Below are positions 20,913-28,632 of a stretch of 64,000 bases of DNA, piece after piece. The stretch lies in assembly GCF_001307105.1 (NCBI RefSeq), contig NZ_LGYN01000001.1, positions 797,652 to 861,651 on the forward strand, given 5' to 3'. The position numbers and the translations under genes are program-made. Within the stretch, counting starts at the first letter, position 1, and every line of letters begins with the position of its first letter. This DNA comes from Bacillus australimaris (GTDB lineage: Bacteria; Bacillota; Bacilli; Bacillales; Bacillaceae). The notes under the pieces are model-generated. The model saw nothing but the letters and a program-made list of their open reading frames with translations. It made no database searches and had not been told where the DNA came from.

Positions 20913-21784
20913 CTGCGTTTCCCTCCAAACTTCGCAATGAATACTTCTTCTAAATTCACAGGCAGTTCATTCCATACTTTTGGCTGCAGAGACTTCAAGT
21001 ACTCTTTAGCCTCTACATCGGTTTTAAGGACAAGCGCTGTATAAAAAACGCCCGCTTGATCTAATATGGCAACGCCATTTTTACGAATACTTAAATTCAT
21101 ATCTTCTTCAAAGGCCATTTGGATTTTGACATAGTCATTCTTTAGTTCATCTAAATCCATGACACTTGTGAGTTCATTACCTTCTAAAAATCCAATTCGA
21201 TTACACATACGCTCAATATCTTCTAAGCGGTGAGATGTAATGAGAATCGATGTTTCACGCTCTGCTACTTCGTCAATCATGAGCTGAAGAACATCATTTC
21301 TAGTGACGGCATCGATTCCATCAGTCGGCTCATCTAATAAAATGACCGCTGGTTTGATGGCAAAGCTTAAAATGAGCGACAGCTGTTTCTTTAACCCTGT
21401 CGACAATTCACGATACTTCACTTTTTCTGGGATCTCATACCGGTTCACAAGCTCATTGGCATATGTCACGTCAAACTTTGGATAAATATGCTTTAACAGC
21501 TGGACAAGCTGTCCATAATTGTATCTGTCAAAGTATGGATTCACGACCGGCATATACACAATATTTTGCTTCACTAATGGGTGATCTTTCACCAGCACGT
21601 CTTTGAAATAAATCTCTCCTTCATCCGGAAGAAGAATTTGCTGTATCAATCGGAGAAGTGTTGTTTTCCCGGAGCCATTCCGTCCAAGCAGACCAAAGAT
21701 CTCACCTTCACCTATTTTGAAGGAAACGTCACTGAGTACTTTGCGTCCATTTAATGTCTTCGATACATTTCTAACCTCAATCAC
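20906..21784 (-). CDS. ytrB: ABC transporter ATP-binding protein YtrB
   Basis: 292 residues. An ATPase domain (1-215) has Walker A GLLGRNGSGKTTLL, a diverged signature LSTGLKKQLSL, Walker B VILLDEPTDGID, and the switch in LITSHRLEDIE. A C-terminal extension of about 75 residues is typical of ABC-2 export ATPases. It overlaps the genes on both sides, so the operon is tightly coupled. Partner of the single YtrC/D permease. Confidence 0.94.
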   Translation of the reverse strand: MIEVRNVSKTLNGRKVLSDVSFKIGEGEIFGLLGRNGSGKTTLLRLIQQILLPDEGEIYFKDVLVKDHPLVKQNIVYMPVVNPYFDRYNYGQLVQLLKHIYPKFDVTYANELVNRYEIPEKVKYRELSTGLKKQLSLILSFAIKPAVILLDEPTDGIDAVTRNDVLQLMIDEVAERETSILITSHRLEDIERMCNRIGFLEGNELTSVMDLDELKNDYVKIQMAFEEDMNLSIRKNGVAILDQAGVFYTALVLKTDVEAKEYLKSLQPKVWNELPVNLEEVFIAKFGGKRRW

Positions 21785-22169
21785 CTTGATTTCCTCCTTT
21801 TAGACTTGAGCCGATCTCTTCTAGCCATTCCTTCAATTGATGAATATCAATACCGGCATAATGAGCTTCTATAATGAGCTGTCTTAATTGCTCCTTCATC
21901 TCGAGCACCTTCCCTTCATTCAGCTTTAACTGAGCACCTTCTGTCACATACGTACCGCGGCCCCTTAGAGTTTCAATAATCCCTTCCCGCTCAAGCTCTT
22001 TATACGCTTTACTGACGGTGTTTGGGTTGGCAATAATAATGGTGGCGAGCTCTCTGACGGAGGGCAATTTGTCACCTGGCTTCATCACGCCTTTTAAACA
22101 TAAAATTTTGAGCTGCTCAATGATTTGTTCATATATTGGCGCAGCGCTTCTTGGATCTATTTGGATCAT
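21777..22169 (-). CDS. ytrA: GntR-family repressor YtrA
   Basis: 130 residues from ATG 22169, behind AGAGGGAG. An N-terminal winged helix (residues 1-75: PGDKLPSVRELATIIIANPN as helix-turn-helix, then GRGTYVTEG as wing) and a short C-terminal helical dimer part define the YtrA subfamily of GntR. It represses its own operon; an exact AGTGTA-N13-TACACT operator lies in front of the operon (22402-22426). Repression in B. subtilis is relieved by certain cell-wall antibiotics that bind lipid II. Confidence 0.95.
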   Translation of the reverse strand: MIQIDPRSAAPIYEQIIEQLKILCLKGVMKPGDKLPSVRELATIIIANPNTVSKAYKELEREGIIETLRGRGTYVTEGAQLKLNEGKVLEMKEQLRQLIIEAHYAGIDIHQLKEWLEEIGSSLKGGNQGD

Positions 22170-22186
22170 GATGGCTCCCTCTTTCC

Positions 22187-22366
22187 TCATTCATGCTTTT
22201 GCAGTCCTATCGCTTGTTCATGCCCTTGTATTAAAGAGACCGAATTGGGTATCAAATCTTTTTGAACTTCAAAACCAATGAAAACAAGAACGAAAAAAAA
22301 TGTACATGCTAACGCAACAGCCAGCACCATCCACTTCAAATTGATTGGTTTTTTTTCTTTTTTCAT
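22187..22366 (-). CDS. ytrG: Small membrane protein, first gene of the ytr operon (YtrG position)
   Basis: 59 residues from ATG 22366, with GAAAGGTG seven bases upstream. A lysine-rich N-terminus (MKKEKKPINLKW) precedes one membrane segment (VLAVALACTFFFVLVFIGFEV) and a polar tail. It lies between the operator/promoter and ytrA, the place of ytrG in B. subtilis. I cannot confirm sequence similarity, so the symbol is by position. It may be a small accessory subunit of the transporters. Confidence 0.6.
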   Translation of the reverse strand: MKKEKKPINLKWMVLAVALACTFFFVLVFIGFEVQKDLIPNSVSLIQGHEQAIGLQKHE

Positions 22367-22401
22367 GGTTGAACACCTTTCTTCACTTTTTAAGTGTCTG
22401 T

Positions 22402-22426
22402 AGTGTATTAGTTGATATAGTACACT
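22402..22426. promoter_or_regulatory. YtrA operator
   Basis: AGTGTA, 13 bases, TACACT matches the known YtrA site exactly. It lies just downstream of the -10 box and covers the expected start of transcription. It is enclosed by a second inverted repeat, TTAAGTGTCT (22390-22399) and AGACACTTAA (22438-22447). Confidence 0.9.
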
Positions 22427-22430
22427 TAAT

Positions 22431-22459
22431 ACAATATAGACACTTAATTGAAAAGTCAA
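22431..22459 (-). promoter_or_regulatory. Promoter of the ytr operon
   Basis: On the minus strand TTGACT, a 17-base spacer and TATTGT. The right arm of the outer inverted repeat lies inside the spacer. Confidence 0.65.
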
Positions 22460-22560
22460 GAGACTCTAGAATAAAAATAGGCTATTTTCGTAAAAATTGT
22501 TGCTTTCTTAGCCATACTGTTAAAAGGTTGTTACAATGAGCATTCGGGAGGCGTTTAAGT

Positions 22561-23534
22561 ATGTGGGAAAATGTTTATGAAGAGTTCAGCGATTTTAAAC
22601 GCAATGAAACAGGACTTGTTTCCAGACGAACCAGATAAAATTACGAAACTACTTAAAAGCATTCGTGAAGCCAGATTTGCTTCTGGTTTAAGGCGTATTC
22701 ATTGCGGTAGTACATCCGTTAAACGGAACGGGAAATATCGCTCAAGACAACGCTATCTGTGTAACGATTGTGGAAAATCCTTCAATGATATGACCAACAC
22801 ACCATTCTCAGGCTCTCGTTATCCAGAAAAATGGGTAAAATACATAGAACGAATGGTTGAGGGTTATACACTACCCAAAATTGCTGAACGCCTTAAAATA
22901 AACATTTCCACCGCATTTAATTGGAGACATAAAATCTTGAACGCATCAGGCAGTTTCGGATTTAATCAACTTTAAGGTATCGTTGAAAGTGATGAAACTT
23001 TCTTTCGTGAGTCTATGAAGGGGCGAGAAATCACCCATAGAAAAGCCAAAAAGCGTGGAGAAAAGGACGAAAAGAGAGGTATTTCTAACCTTAAAATTGC
23101 TGTTGTCGTAGCACAAGACCGTAATGGAAGTGTAATTGCTCGTAAGGCAGGAACAGGTCGTGTTAAAGCAGAAGGATGAGTATATTCACCCTTCTGCTTT
23201 GCTATGCACTGATACAGCAACAAATTATAAAAGGTTCGCCAAGATAACAGGATTACAACACGAAACAGTCAATGAGCGTCAAAAACAGCGTGTAAAGAAG
23301 GGGATTTACCACATTCAACACGTTAATAACTTTAATAACTTTCATAATCGCCTGAAAAAGTGGATGGAGCGTTTTCAAGGAGTTGCAACAAAATATTTGG
23401 ACAACTACCTCTACTGGTTCCGATGGCTTGATAAGGAAAAGAATTTAGCATTTGAAAAACGAGTAGAGCAAATGCTTGTTTTAGCATGTCAAAAATCTAA
23501 TTATAGTACAGTTGAGATGTTGAGAAGTGCATAA
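22561..23534 (+). pseudogene. ISXO2-like (IS1595 family) transposase, degenerate
   Basis: The likely original start is ATG 22561 behind GGGAGG, which opens MWENVYEEFSDFKR but leaves frame near 22600. The main frame continues with KQDLFPDEPDKI, a zinc ribbon in which one expected cysteine is Arg (GLRRIHCGS), and a helix-turn-helix. An in-frame TAA follows at 22973. The same frame resumes with GIVESDETFF (first catalytic Asp). A deletion or frameshift near 23160 precedes LLCTDTATNYKRF (second Asp) and the C-terminal block VNNFNNFHNRLKKWMERFQG. At least three disabling lesions are present, so the element cannot move by itself. Confidence 0.88.
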
Positions 23535-23569
23535 TAAAAGACCCCGAATATTGAGGTCTCTACAATGTT

Positions 23570-23902
23570 TTAATTAGATACTATTACTTGGTTTTTGGAC
23601 TTGCTTTTGAACAGGATTAGCACCCACCATACTAATAAAAATATATAGCCTATAACTGTAAAGATAGACCAAACTGCCCCCTGTTGCAATTGACTAAATA
23701 AGTGTTCAAATTCATTCATTCCTTCTACTCTACCAATGCTATTTATCAGGCTAATAATCGGAATTGTAACAGTAAATACAATGGTTAGAATGGACAATCC
23801 CCTATGTTTATTTTTCACAACACTGAATATTGCAGTTCCTAATGTTGCTAAGAAAAACAAGTAATATAATGCCCAAAACCAATTAGGAAGAGTCTCCCAC
23901 AT
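23570..23902 (-). CDS. Four-helix membrane protein carried by the insertion sequence
   Basis: 110 residues with about three or four membrane segments (WFWALYYLFFLATLGTAIF; LSILTIVFTVTIPIISLI; AVWSIFTVIGYIFLLVWWVL) and a polar segment with EGMNEFEHLFSQLQQG between them. It lies wholly inside the element, tail-to-tail with the transposase, with a small hairpin (about 23540-23562) between them. Unlike the transposase it is intact. I do not recognise a characterised family. IS1595-group elements are known to carry passenger genes, so cargo is the simplest reading; function unknown. Confidence 0.7.
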   Translation of the reverse strand: MWETLPNWFWALYYLFFLATLGTAIFSVVKNKHRGLSILTIVFTVTIPIISLINSIGRVEGMNEFEHLFSQLQQGAVWSIFTVIGYIFLLVWWVLILFKSKSKNQVIVSN

Positions 23903-24025
23903 TTTTTATCCCCCCTTGATTAAAGATATTTGCAATTCCTTTATATATAACATATTTTAACGGAATAAAAACCAATTACAAATATATATCCAAAAACAAC
24001 AATCTTTGCGAAAACAGCCAAAAAA

Positions 24026-24059
24026 TAAAAAAACAGACCCTTAAAAGAAGGATCTGTTC
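24026..24059 (-). terminator. ytzC terminator
   Basis: Minus-strand AACAGATCCTT pairs with AAGGGTCTGTT, followed by seven T. The T-run merges with the flank of the insertion sequence. Confidence 0.85.
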
Positions 24060-24060
24060 A

Positions 24061-24336
24061 TCAAACGTTATCGTAAGAAATTCCTAATATCATTTGGTTT
24101 TGCAGGCTTTGGATTTGAACACGTGCCCTATCTAAACGCTCTCTTTGCTGGTCATTGGCGACATCTTTTAATTTTTCTAATTCATTGACCGCCTCCTCAA
24201 GCATAAGCTGTGCTTGAGAAAACTCTTCCTCATTATAATGTTCCTGCCTTGAGCTCAAATCAAATTGTTCACTTGCAAATTCAAGCGTTTCAGTACTTTT
24301 TTGTATAAATTCATCGATCGACTGCCTTGTTGCCAT
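24061..24336 (-). CDS. ytzC: DUF2524 family protein YtzC
   Basis: 91 residues from ATG 24336, eight bases from GGAGGG. Entirely helical and charged, with glutamine- and glutamate-rich heptads (FSQAQLMLEEAVNELEKL, RLDRARVQIQSLQNQMI), so it probably forms a coiled-coil bundle. No catalytic or membrane features. Family of unknown function confined to Bacillus and relatives. Divergent from ytqA. Confidence 0.82.
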   Translation of the reverse strand: MATRQSIDEFIQKSTETLEFASEQFDLSSRQEHYNEEEFSQAQLMLEEAVNELEKLKDVANDQQRERLDRARVQIQSLQNQMILGISYDNV

Positions 24337-24488
24337 CTTGCTTTCCCTCCATTTCATCATCGCTCCCGCCTATTTTACCCATGTAAAGCTTTTTCACTAA
24401 AGAAAATGTTGGACAGATTCAATTGTCCTCCCTCGTAATTTTTGTTAAACTTTAAGGATGCCTATTATTATGCAAGGAGGTTACTGAC

Positions 24489-25454
24489 TTGGATCAGCAT
24501 AACCCTTTTTTATATTCAAACAGCGAAAAACGTTATCACACATGGAATTATCATTTACGTGAGCACTTTGGTCATAAAGTATTTAAAGTAGCCTTAGACG
24601 GCGGCTTTGACTGCCCAAACCGTGATGGTACTGTAGCCCACGGCGGCTGTACATTTTGCAGTGCCGCTGGATCTGGTGATTTTGCAGGAAACCGGGCTGA
24701 TGACCTCATCACTCAGTTTAATGACATCAAAGACCGGATGCATACAAAATGGAAAGACGGAAAATATATGGCGTATTTCCAGGCGTATACAAACACACAC
24801 GCACCGCTTCCTGTCCTAAAAGAAAAATATGAAACCGTCATGAATCTGGATGGTGTGGTTGGTCTATCCATTGCAACAAGACCCGACTGTCTGCCGGATG
24901 ACGTAGTGGAGTATTTAGCCGAATTAAATGAACGCACTTATCTCTGGGTAGAGCTTGGTCTTCAAACGGTACACGAACGAACAGCTATGCTCATCAACCG
25001 TGCCCATGATTATGAATGCTACGTTGAAGGTGTAGAAAAGCTGCGAAAACATGGAATTCGTGTCTGCTCGCATATCATCAACGGACTGCCTCTTGAAAAC
25101 CGGGATATGATGATGGAAACAGCAAAAGCTGTCGCTGATTTAGATGTGCAAGGAATTAAAATTCACTTGCTTCATCTTTTAAAAGGTACCCCAATGGTCA
25201 AGCAATACGAAAAAGGCAAACTTGAGTTTTTAAGCCAGGATGAATATGTTCAGCTTGTTTGTGATCAGCTGGAGATTCTGCCGCCAGAAATGATTATTCA
25301 TCGTATTACAGGCGATGGCCCGATTGAATTAATGGTTGGTCCGATGTGGAGTGTAAACAAGTGGGAAGTACTAAATGCCATTAATGCCGAGCTTGAAAAA
25401 CGCAACAGCTATCAAGGTAAACGTTTCGTTAGATTGGAAGAAGCAGCCAAATGA
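24489..25454 (+). CDS. ytqA: Radical SAM protein YtqA
   Basis: 321 residues from TTG 24489, behind AAGGAGG. The iron-sulfur cluster cysteines are Cys42, Cys54 and Cys57 in DCPNRDGTVAHGGCTFC, the unusual CX11CX2C spacing of the YtqA/YhcC branch, and FCSAAGSG follows. The remainder is a TIM-barrel radical-SAM domain with an Elp3-like tail. Its stop overlaps the start of the methyltransferase ytqB, so the two probably act together. The family is suspected to work on tRNA or rRNA, but no reaction can be read from the sequence. Confidence 0.9.
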   Translation: MDQHNPFLYSNSEKRYHTWNYHLREHFGHKVFKVALDGGFDCPNRDGTVAHGGCTFCSAAGSGDFAGNRADDLITQFNDIKDRMHTKWKDGKYMAYFQAYTNTHAPLPVLKEKYETVMNLDGVVGLSIATRPDCLPDDVVEYLAELNERTYLWVELGLQTVHERTAMLINRAHDYECYVEGVEKLRKHGIRVCSHIINGLPLENRDMMMETAKAVADLDVQGIKIHLLHLLKGTPMVKQYEKGKLEFLSQDEYVQLVCDQLEILPPEMIIHRITGDGPIELMVGPMWSVNKWEVLNAINAELEKRNSYQGKRFVRLEEAAK

Positions 25455-26026
25455 TTTTAAAACGCATGCTCCCTTTTAGTAAAGAACTATTAGAACGCGC
25501 GTGTCAAAAAGGCGACATCGTCATAGATGCAACGATGGGGAATGGGCACGATACACTCTATTTAGCCGACCTTGTAGGAACTGATGGACAAGTGTTCGCA
25601 TTCGACGTGCAAGAGGATGCCTTACAGCAGACTAGCAAAAGGCTTGGTGATCATTATCCTTACGTTCACCTGATCCACGATGGACATGAAAAACTAGCCG
25701 ATCACCTGCCAAAAGATATTTATGGACATATATCTGGTGCAGTGTTTAACCTTGGGTATCTGCCCGGTGGCGATAAAGCTGTCACCACTCAAGCTCATAC
25801 AACCATTGAAGCCATCAAGCAGCTCCTCGATTGGCTCAAACCTGGAGGTCTAATCGTTCTTGTGATTTATCATGGTCATCCTGAAGGAAAAAGAGAAAAA
25901 GAAGTGCTTCTTGACTATTGTAGGTCACTTCCTCATGAAGAAGTACAAGTTTTATCTTATCAATACATGAACATTCAAAACGACCCACCTTTTGTGGTCG
26001 CCATTGAAAAAAAGCTCAAATCCTAA
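25451..26026 (+). CDS. ytqB: SAM-dependent methyltransferase YtqB
   Basis: 191 residues. SAM-binding motif I is IDATMGNGHDTLYLA, the acidic end of strand 2 is FAFDVQEDAL, and motif IV is AVFNLGYLPGGDKAVTT (NLGYLPG in place of NPPY). This is the rRNA-methylase-like YtqB family, which binds SAM; the acceptor is not known to me. ATGA overlap with ytqA shows translational coupling. Confidence 0.9.
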   Translation: MILKRMLPFSKELLERACQKGDIVIDATMGNGHDTLYLADLVGTDGQVFAFDVQEDALQQTSKRLGDHYPYVHLIHDGHEKLADHLPKDIYGHISGAVFNLGYLPGGDKAVTTQAHTTIEAIKQLLDWLKPGGLIVLVIYHGHPEGKREKEVLLDYCRSLPHEEVQVLSYQYMNIQNDPPFVVAIEKKLKS

Positions 26027-26044
26027 TGGATTTGAGCTTTTTAT
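26008..26044. terminator. Bidirectional terminator of ytqB and ytpB
   Basis: AAAGCTCAAATCC and GGATTTGAGCTTT pair perfectly around TAAT. The hairpin overlaps the ytqB stop and reaches the ytpB stop. Confidence 0.9.
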
Positions 26045-27120
26045 GAGGATTTCATCCAAGGCATTTTCTGATAGGTCCGATACGCTCTTCCGTTGATATA
26101 GAAAAAGAACGATGTTTTCCCGCTTGATTTAATCAGCCGTTTTGCCAGCTTGTTCATCTCTTTTTGGGCTGTCACTTTTTCATCGGACAAATAGACCGCA
26201 AGTAACCCTCTGTTAATCAATTTGTGAAAGTTTTCGTGTGGAATGCCTTTCAGCTGCTCATCCGCTTTTTCGATAAAATGCTGAAGTCTATCCATCATCT
26301 CGTGATGAGAGTCATAGTATGAGCAAAAATTCAAATCTCCCCCAAGCCGATCCTCTTCTTGGTCAATTAAATAATCAAGTAAAATGTGCAAACCTTGAAT
26401 ATAAGGGAAATAGCTTTCATAAATTTGCTTTGCCTGCTGTTCTGTAAAATCAGGCTGCAGCGCATACGCCACAAGACAGAATATCCCTAATGTTGATCCA
26501 GCACAAGCTGAAAACTCATACCATTCCATCTTTGGTAAATCTTTTTCATATTGGCGGAACCAAGACTCTAGCCGTGGTACACGCTCATGAGGAACGACGT
26601 GCTTATGTACTTGCAGATCACTATAGTAATCACAAAGCGTGTGTAAATAGGGCTGAATGATTGGATAATGCTCAATGCGCGACAGCACGTCTTGACATGT
26701 GCGGACAAGCGCATGTAAATATCCATGATCGTCTTGATCATCACGGAATTGATAGTATGGCTTGAGCTCCGCATGAATATCAAGCGCATCTCTCATCGCT
26801 TGATGCAGCATATGAAAATCTTTTGGGTCAAGTGACGTGCTGCGGTCACATAGGTTATCTAAGTAATCACTGATGGTTTGATACGCCACAATAAATTCAA
26901 TACACGTTTCCTTCTCTTCACCTGCTAGCAGAGATAAAATGCCTCCGCCTTCACAGTGAAAAGTTTTACTGGATATACTCGCTAGTGCCTGCGTTCTCAA
27001 TTCTTCATTTTCAATCATTTCTGCATGAGCCCGCCACTTTTTCAGCTCCTGATGAACAAGCGGAAAAATATCTTTATATACCTTTGTCATCAGTGCAAAA
27101 GGACGCTCTGGTACTGACAA
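26041..27120 (-). CDS. ytpB: Tetraprenyl-beta-curcumene synthase YtpB
   Basis: 359 residues, start probably TTG 27120. An all-helical class IB-type terpene synthase: the aspartate-rich DYLDNLCDRSTSLDP near residue 85 and the second conserved region ILLDYLIDQEEDRLGGD near residue 245 should bind Mg-diphosphate. In B. subtilis the enzyme cyclises C35 heptaprenyl (tetraprenyl-farnesyl) diphosphate to the first cyclic precursor of the sporulation-associated sesquarterpenes. Downstream partner of ytpA, 30 bases apart. It belongs to a different branch from the carotenoid genes at 35-39 kb. Confidence 0.93.
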   Translation of the reverse strand: MSVPERPFALMTKVYKDIFPLVHQELKKWRAHAEMIENEELRTQALASISSKTFHCEGGGILSLLAGEEKETCIEFIVAYQTISDYLDNLCDRSTSLDPKDFHMLHQAMRDALDIHAELKPYYQFRDDQDDHGYLHALVRTCQDVLSRIEHYPIIQPYLHTLCDYYSDLQVHKHVVPHERVPRLESWFRQYEKDLPKMEWYEFSACAGSTLGIFCLVAYALQPDFTEQQAKQIYESYFPYIQGLHILLDYLIDQEEDRLGGDLNFCSYYDSHHEMMDRLQHFIEKADEQLKGIPHENFHKLINRGLLAVYLSDEKVTAQKEMNKLAKRLIKSSGKTSFFFYINGRAYRTYQKMPWMKSS

Positions 27121-27150
27121 ATCAATCCACCCCCAACTTAAAGCTCACAA

Positions 27151-27930
27151 TCAAATATATTGATCTGTAAAGGCTCTTGCCGCCTTAAACACATCTTCTC
27201 TTTCCGGTTCATTAAAAATTTCATGATACAGCTCTTCCCATTCACGGTATGATTTATTGGTTGATTCTATGCCATTGAACCATTTGATCACCCTCGTTTT
27301 ATCCACGATCTTATCATCGCCCGCCTGCATTAAAAGAAGCGGAACCGATTTAAAGACATTCGTCGGCTGCATGGCTGCATCAATATTTTTGATCAGCTCT
27401 CGATACCAGCGAACCGACACCTTTGTCACGTAAAGAGAATCATTTGAGTCTGCCTCAATGACAGCCTGATTCCGTGTGGCTAGTTCAATCGACAGCCCTG
27501 ACTCCACTTTAAAAGACGGTGCCAGCACATTTAGACCTTTTGACGCAAAATCCATCAGCTTCTTCGGTTTAAATTGCAGACCTAAACAAGGTGATGATAA
27601 AATAAGGCCATCAATCTTCGTATGGGTATACTGCTTCATCCACTCAATGGAAATAAGCCCGCCCATGCTGTGTCCAAGTAAAAAAGTAGGAAGCCTGAAT
27701 GACTTCGCATGTTCGATCCATTCGTCTACTGTATCAATGTATTCTTGAAAGGAACGAATGTGGCCTCGCGCACGTGTCGATGTTCCTTGCCCAGGTAAGT
27801 CACCCATAACGACGTGATAGCCTGCAGTACGCCACATTTCAATCAACCATTTATATCGTCCGTGATATTCACTAGCACCATGTACAATCACAATTGCACC
27901 AACTGGTCTTTCAGCATGCCAAGTCCACAA
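27151..27930 (-). CDS. ytpA: Lysophospholipase-type alpha/beta hydrolase YtpA
   Basis: 259 residues from TTG 27930, with GAGGTG upstream; this start gives the N-terminus LWTWHAERP. HGASEYHGRY follows strand 3, the nucleophile elbow is LLGHSMGG, and the acid (MQAGDDKIVD) and the His (ELYHEIFNEPERE) complete the triad. This is the monoglyceride-lipase/lysophospholipase family. In B. subtilis ytpA is required to form the phospholipid antibiotic bacilysocin. Co-transcribed with ytpB; divergent from ytoA. Confidence 0.92.
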   Translation of the reverse strand: MWTWHAERPVGAIVIVHGASEYHGRYKWLIEMWRTAGYHVVMGDLPGQGTSTRARGHIRSFQEYIDTVDEWIEHAKSFRLPTFLLGHSMGGLISIEWMKQYTHTKIDGLILSSPCLGLQFKPKKLMDFASKGLNVLAPSFKVESGLSIELATRNQAVIEADSNDSLYVTKVSVRWYRELIKNIDAAMQPTNVFKSVPLLLMQAGDDKIVDKTRVIKWFNGIESTNKSYREWEELYHEIFNEPEREDVFKAARAFTDQYI

Positions 27931-27975
27931 AGTAAACACCTCACAAATGTTGTATTAAGAAAGGAAGTCGAAAAA

Positions 27976-28491
27976 GTGATTTATCCATATCATCAGTTTA
28001 CACCTGAGATTCATGAATCGGTCTTTGTCGCAGATAACGCCACCATTACAGGTGATGTCACAATTGGAGAATATTCGAGTGTATGGTTCCAAACCGTCAT
28101 CAGAGGCGATGTCGCACCTGTGCGTATTGGAAAGAGCGTCAACATCCAAGATTTATCTTGCCTGCATCAAAGTCCTGGAAAAACACTTCTTATTGAAGAT
28201 GGTGCTACCATTGGACACCAAGTCACATTACATAGCTCAACTATTCGAAAAAATGCCCTCATTGGCATGGGGTCCATTATTCTCGATGGTGCAGAAATTG
28301 GCGAAGGCGCCTTCATCGGTGCAGGAAGTCTTGTCCCTCAAGGAAAGGTCATCCCAAAAGGATCACTCGCTTTTGGCCGTCCAGCCAAAGTGGTTCGGCT
28401 GTTAACAGATGAAGACATCCAAGACATGGACCGAATCCGCAGAGAATATGTAGAAAAAGGACAATACTATCGTTCCCTTTTATCCCGTTAA
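27976..28491 (+). CDS. ytoA: Gamma-carbonic-anhydrase-like hexapeptide protein YtoA
   Basis: 171 residues from GTG 27976 behind AAAGGAAG; upstream ATGs lie inside the divergent ytpA. About six left-handed beta-helix repeats (ITGDVTIGEYSSVWF, VRIGKSVNIQDLSCLH, ATIGHQVTLHSSTI, ALIGMGSIILDGAEI) end in a C-terminal helix. The histidine ligands of gamma-class enzymes are seen in DLSCLH, IGHQ and TLHS. Trimeric zinc or iron carbonic anhydrase is the usual inference; activity is not shown. Confidence 0.9.
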   Translation: MIYPYHQFTPEIHESVFVADNATITGDVTIGEYSSVWFQTVIRGDVAPVRIGKSVNIQDLSCLHQSPGKTLLIEDGATIGHQVTLHSSTIRKNALIGMGSIILDGAEIGEGAFIGAGSLVPQGKVIPKGSLAFGRPAKVVRLLTDEDIQDMDRIRREYVEKGQYYRSLLSR

Positions 28492-28592
28492 CATCATACG
28501 TGTATCTTCACTTTATCATGTTTTTTTCAGGATATTAAGCAATAACTATGAACTGCTGTTATTTTACCCTTTTCCACCGCTTTCTATCATGA

Positions 28593-28630
28593 CAAAAAAG
28601 GTTTTCAGCTTTGTGCTGAAAACCTTTTTT
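28593..28630. terminator. Bidirectional terminator of ytoA and asnB
   Basis: AAAAAAGGTTTTCAGC pairs with GCTGAAAACCTTTTTT, symmetric on both strands. Confidence 0.9.
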
Positions 28631-28632
28631 GA

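Larger units (their letters stand above)
22480..24019 (+). mobile_element. IS1595-family insertion sequence, decayed, with passenger gene
   Basis: 1540 bases. Terminal inverted repeats begin GGCTATTTTCG (22480-22506) and GGCTGTTTTCG (complement of 23993-24019), 23 of 27 positions identical and all differences transitions. The 8-base flanks TAAAAATA (22472-22479) and AAAAAATA (24020-24027) differ once, fitting the 8-base target duplication of this family. Inside are a broken ISXO2-like transposase on the plus strand and an intact convergent gene for a 110-residue membrane protein. It separates ytzC from the ytr promoter, genes that are otherwise neighbours in ordinary Bacillus order. Confidence 0.85.

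Noticed and set aside
22972..23223. 83-codon minus-strand frame within the insertion sequence
   Set aside because: Antisense to the transposase remnant; no ribosome binding site and no recognisable protein.
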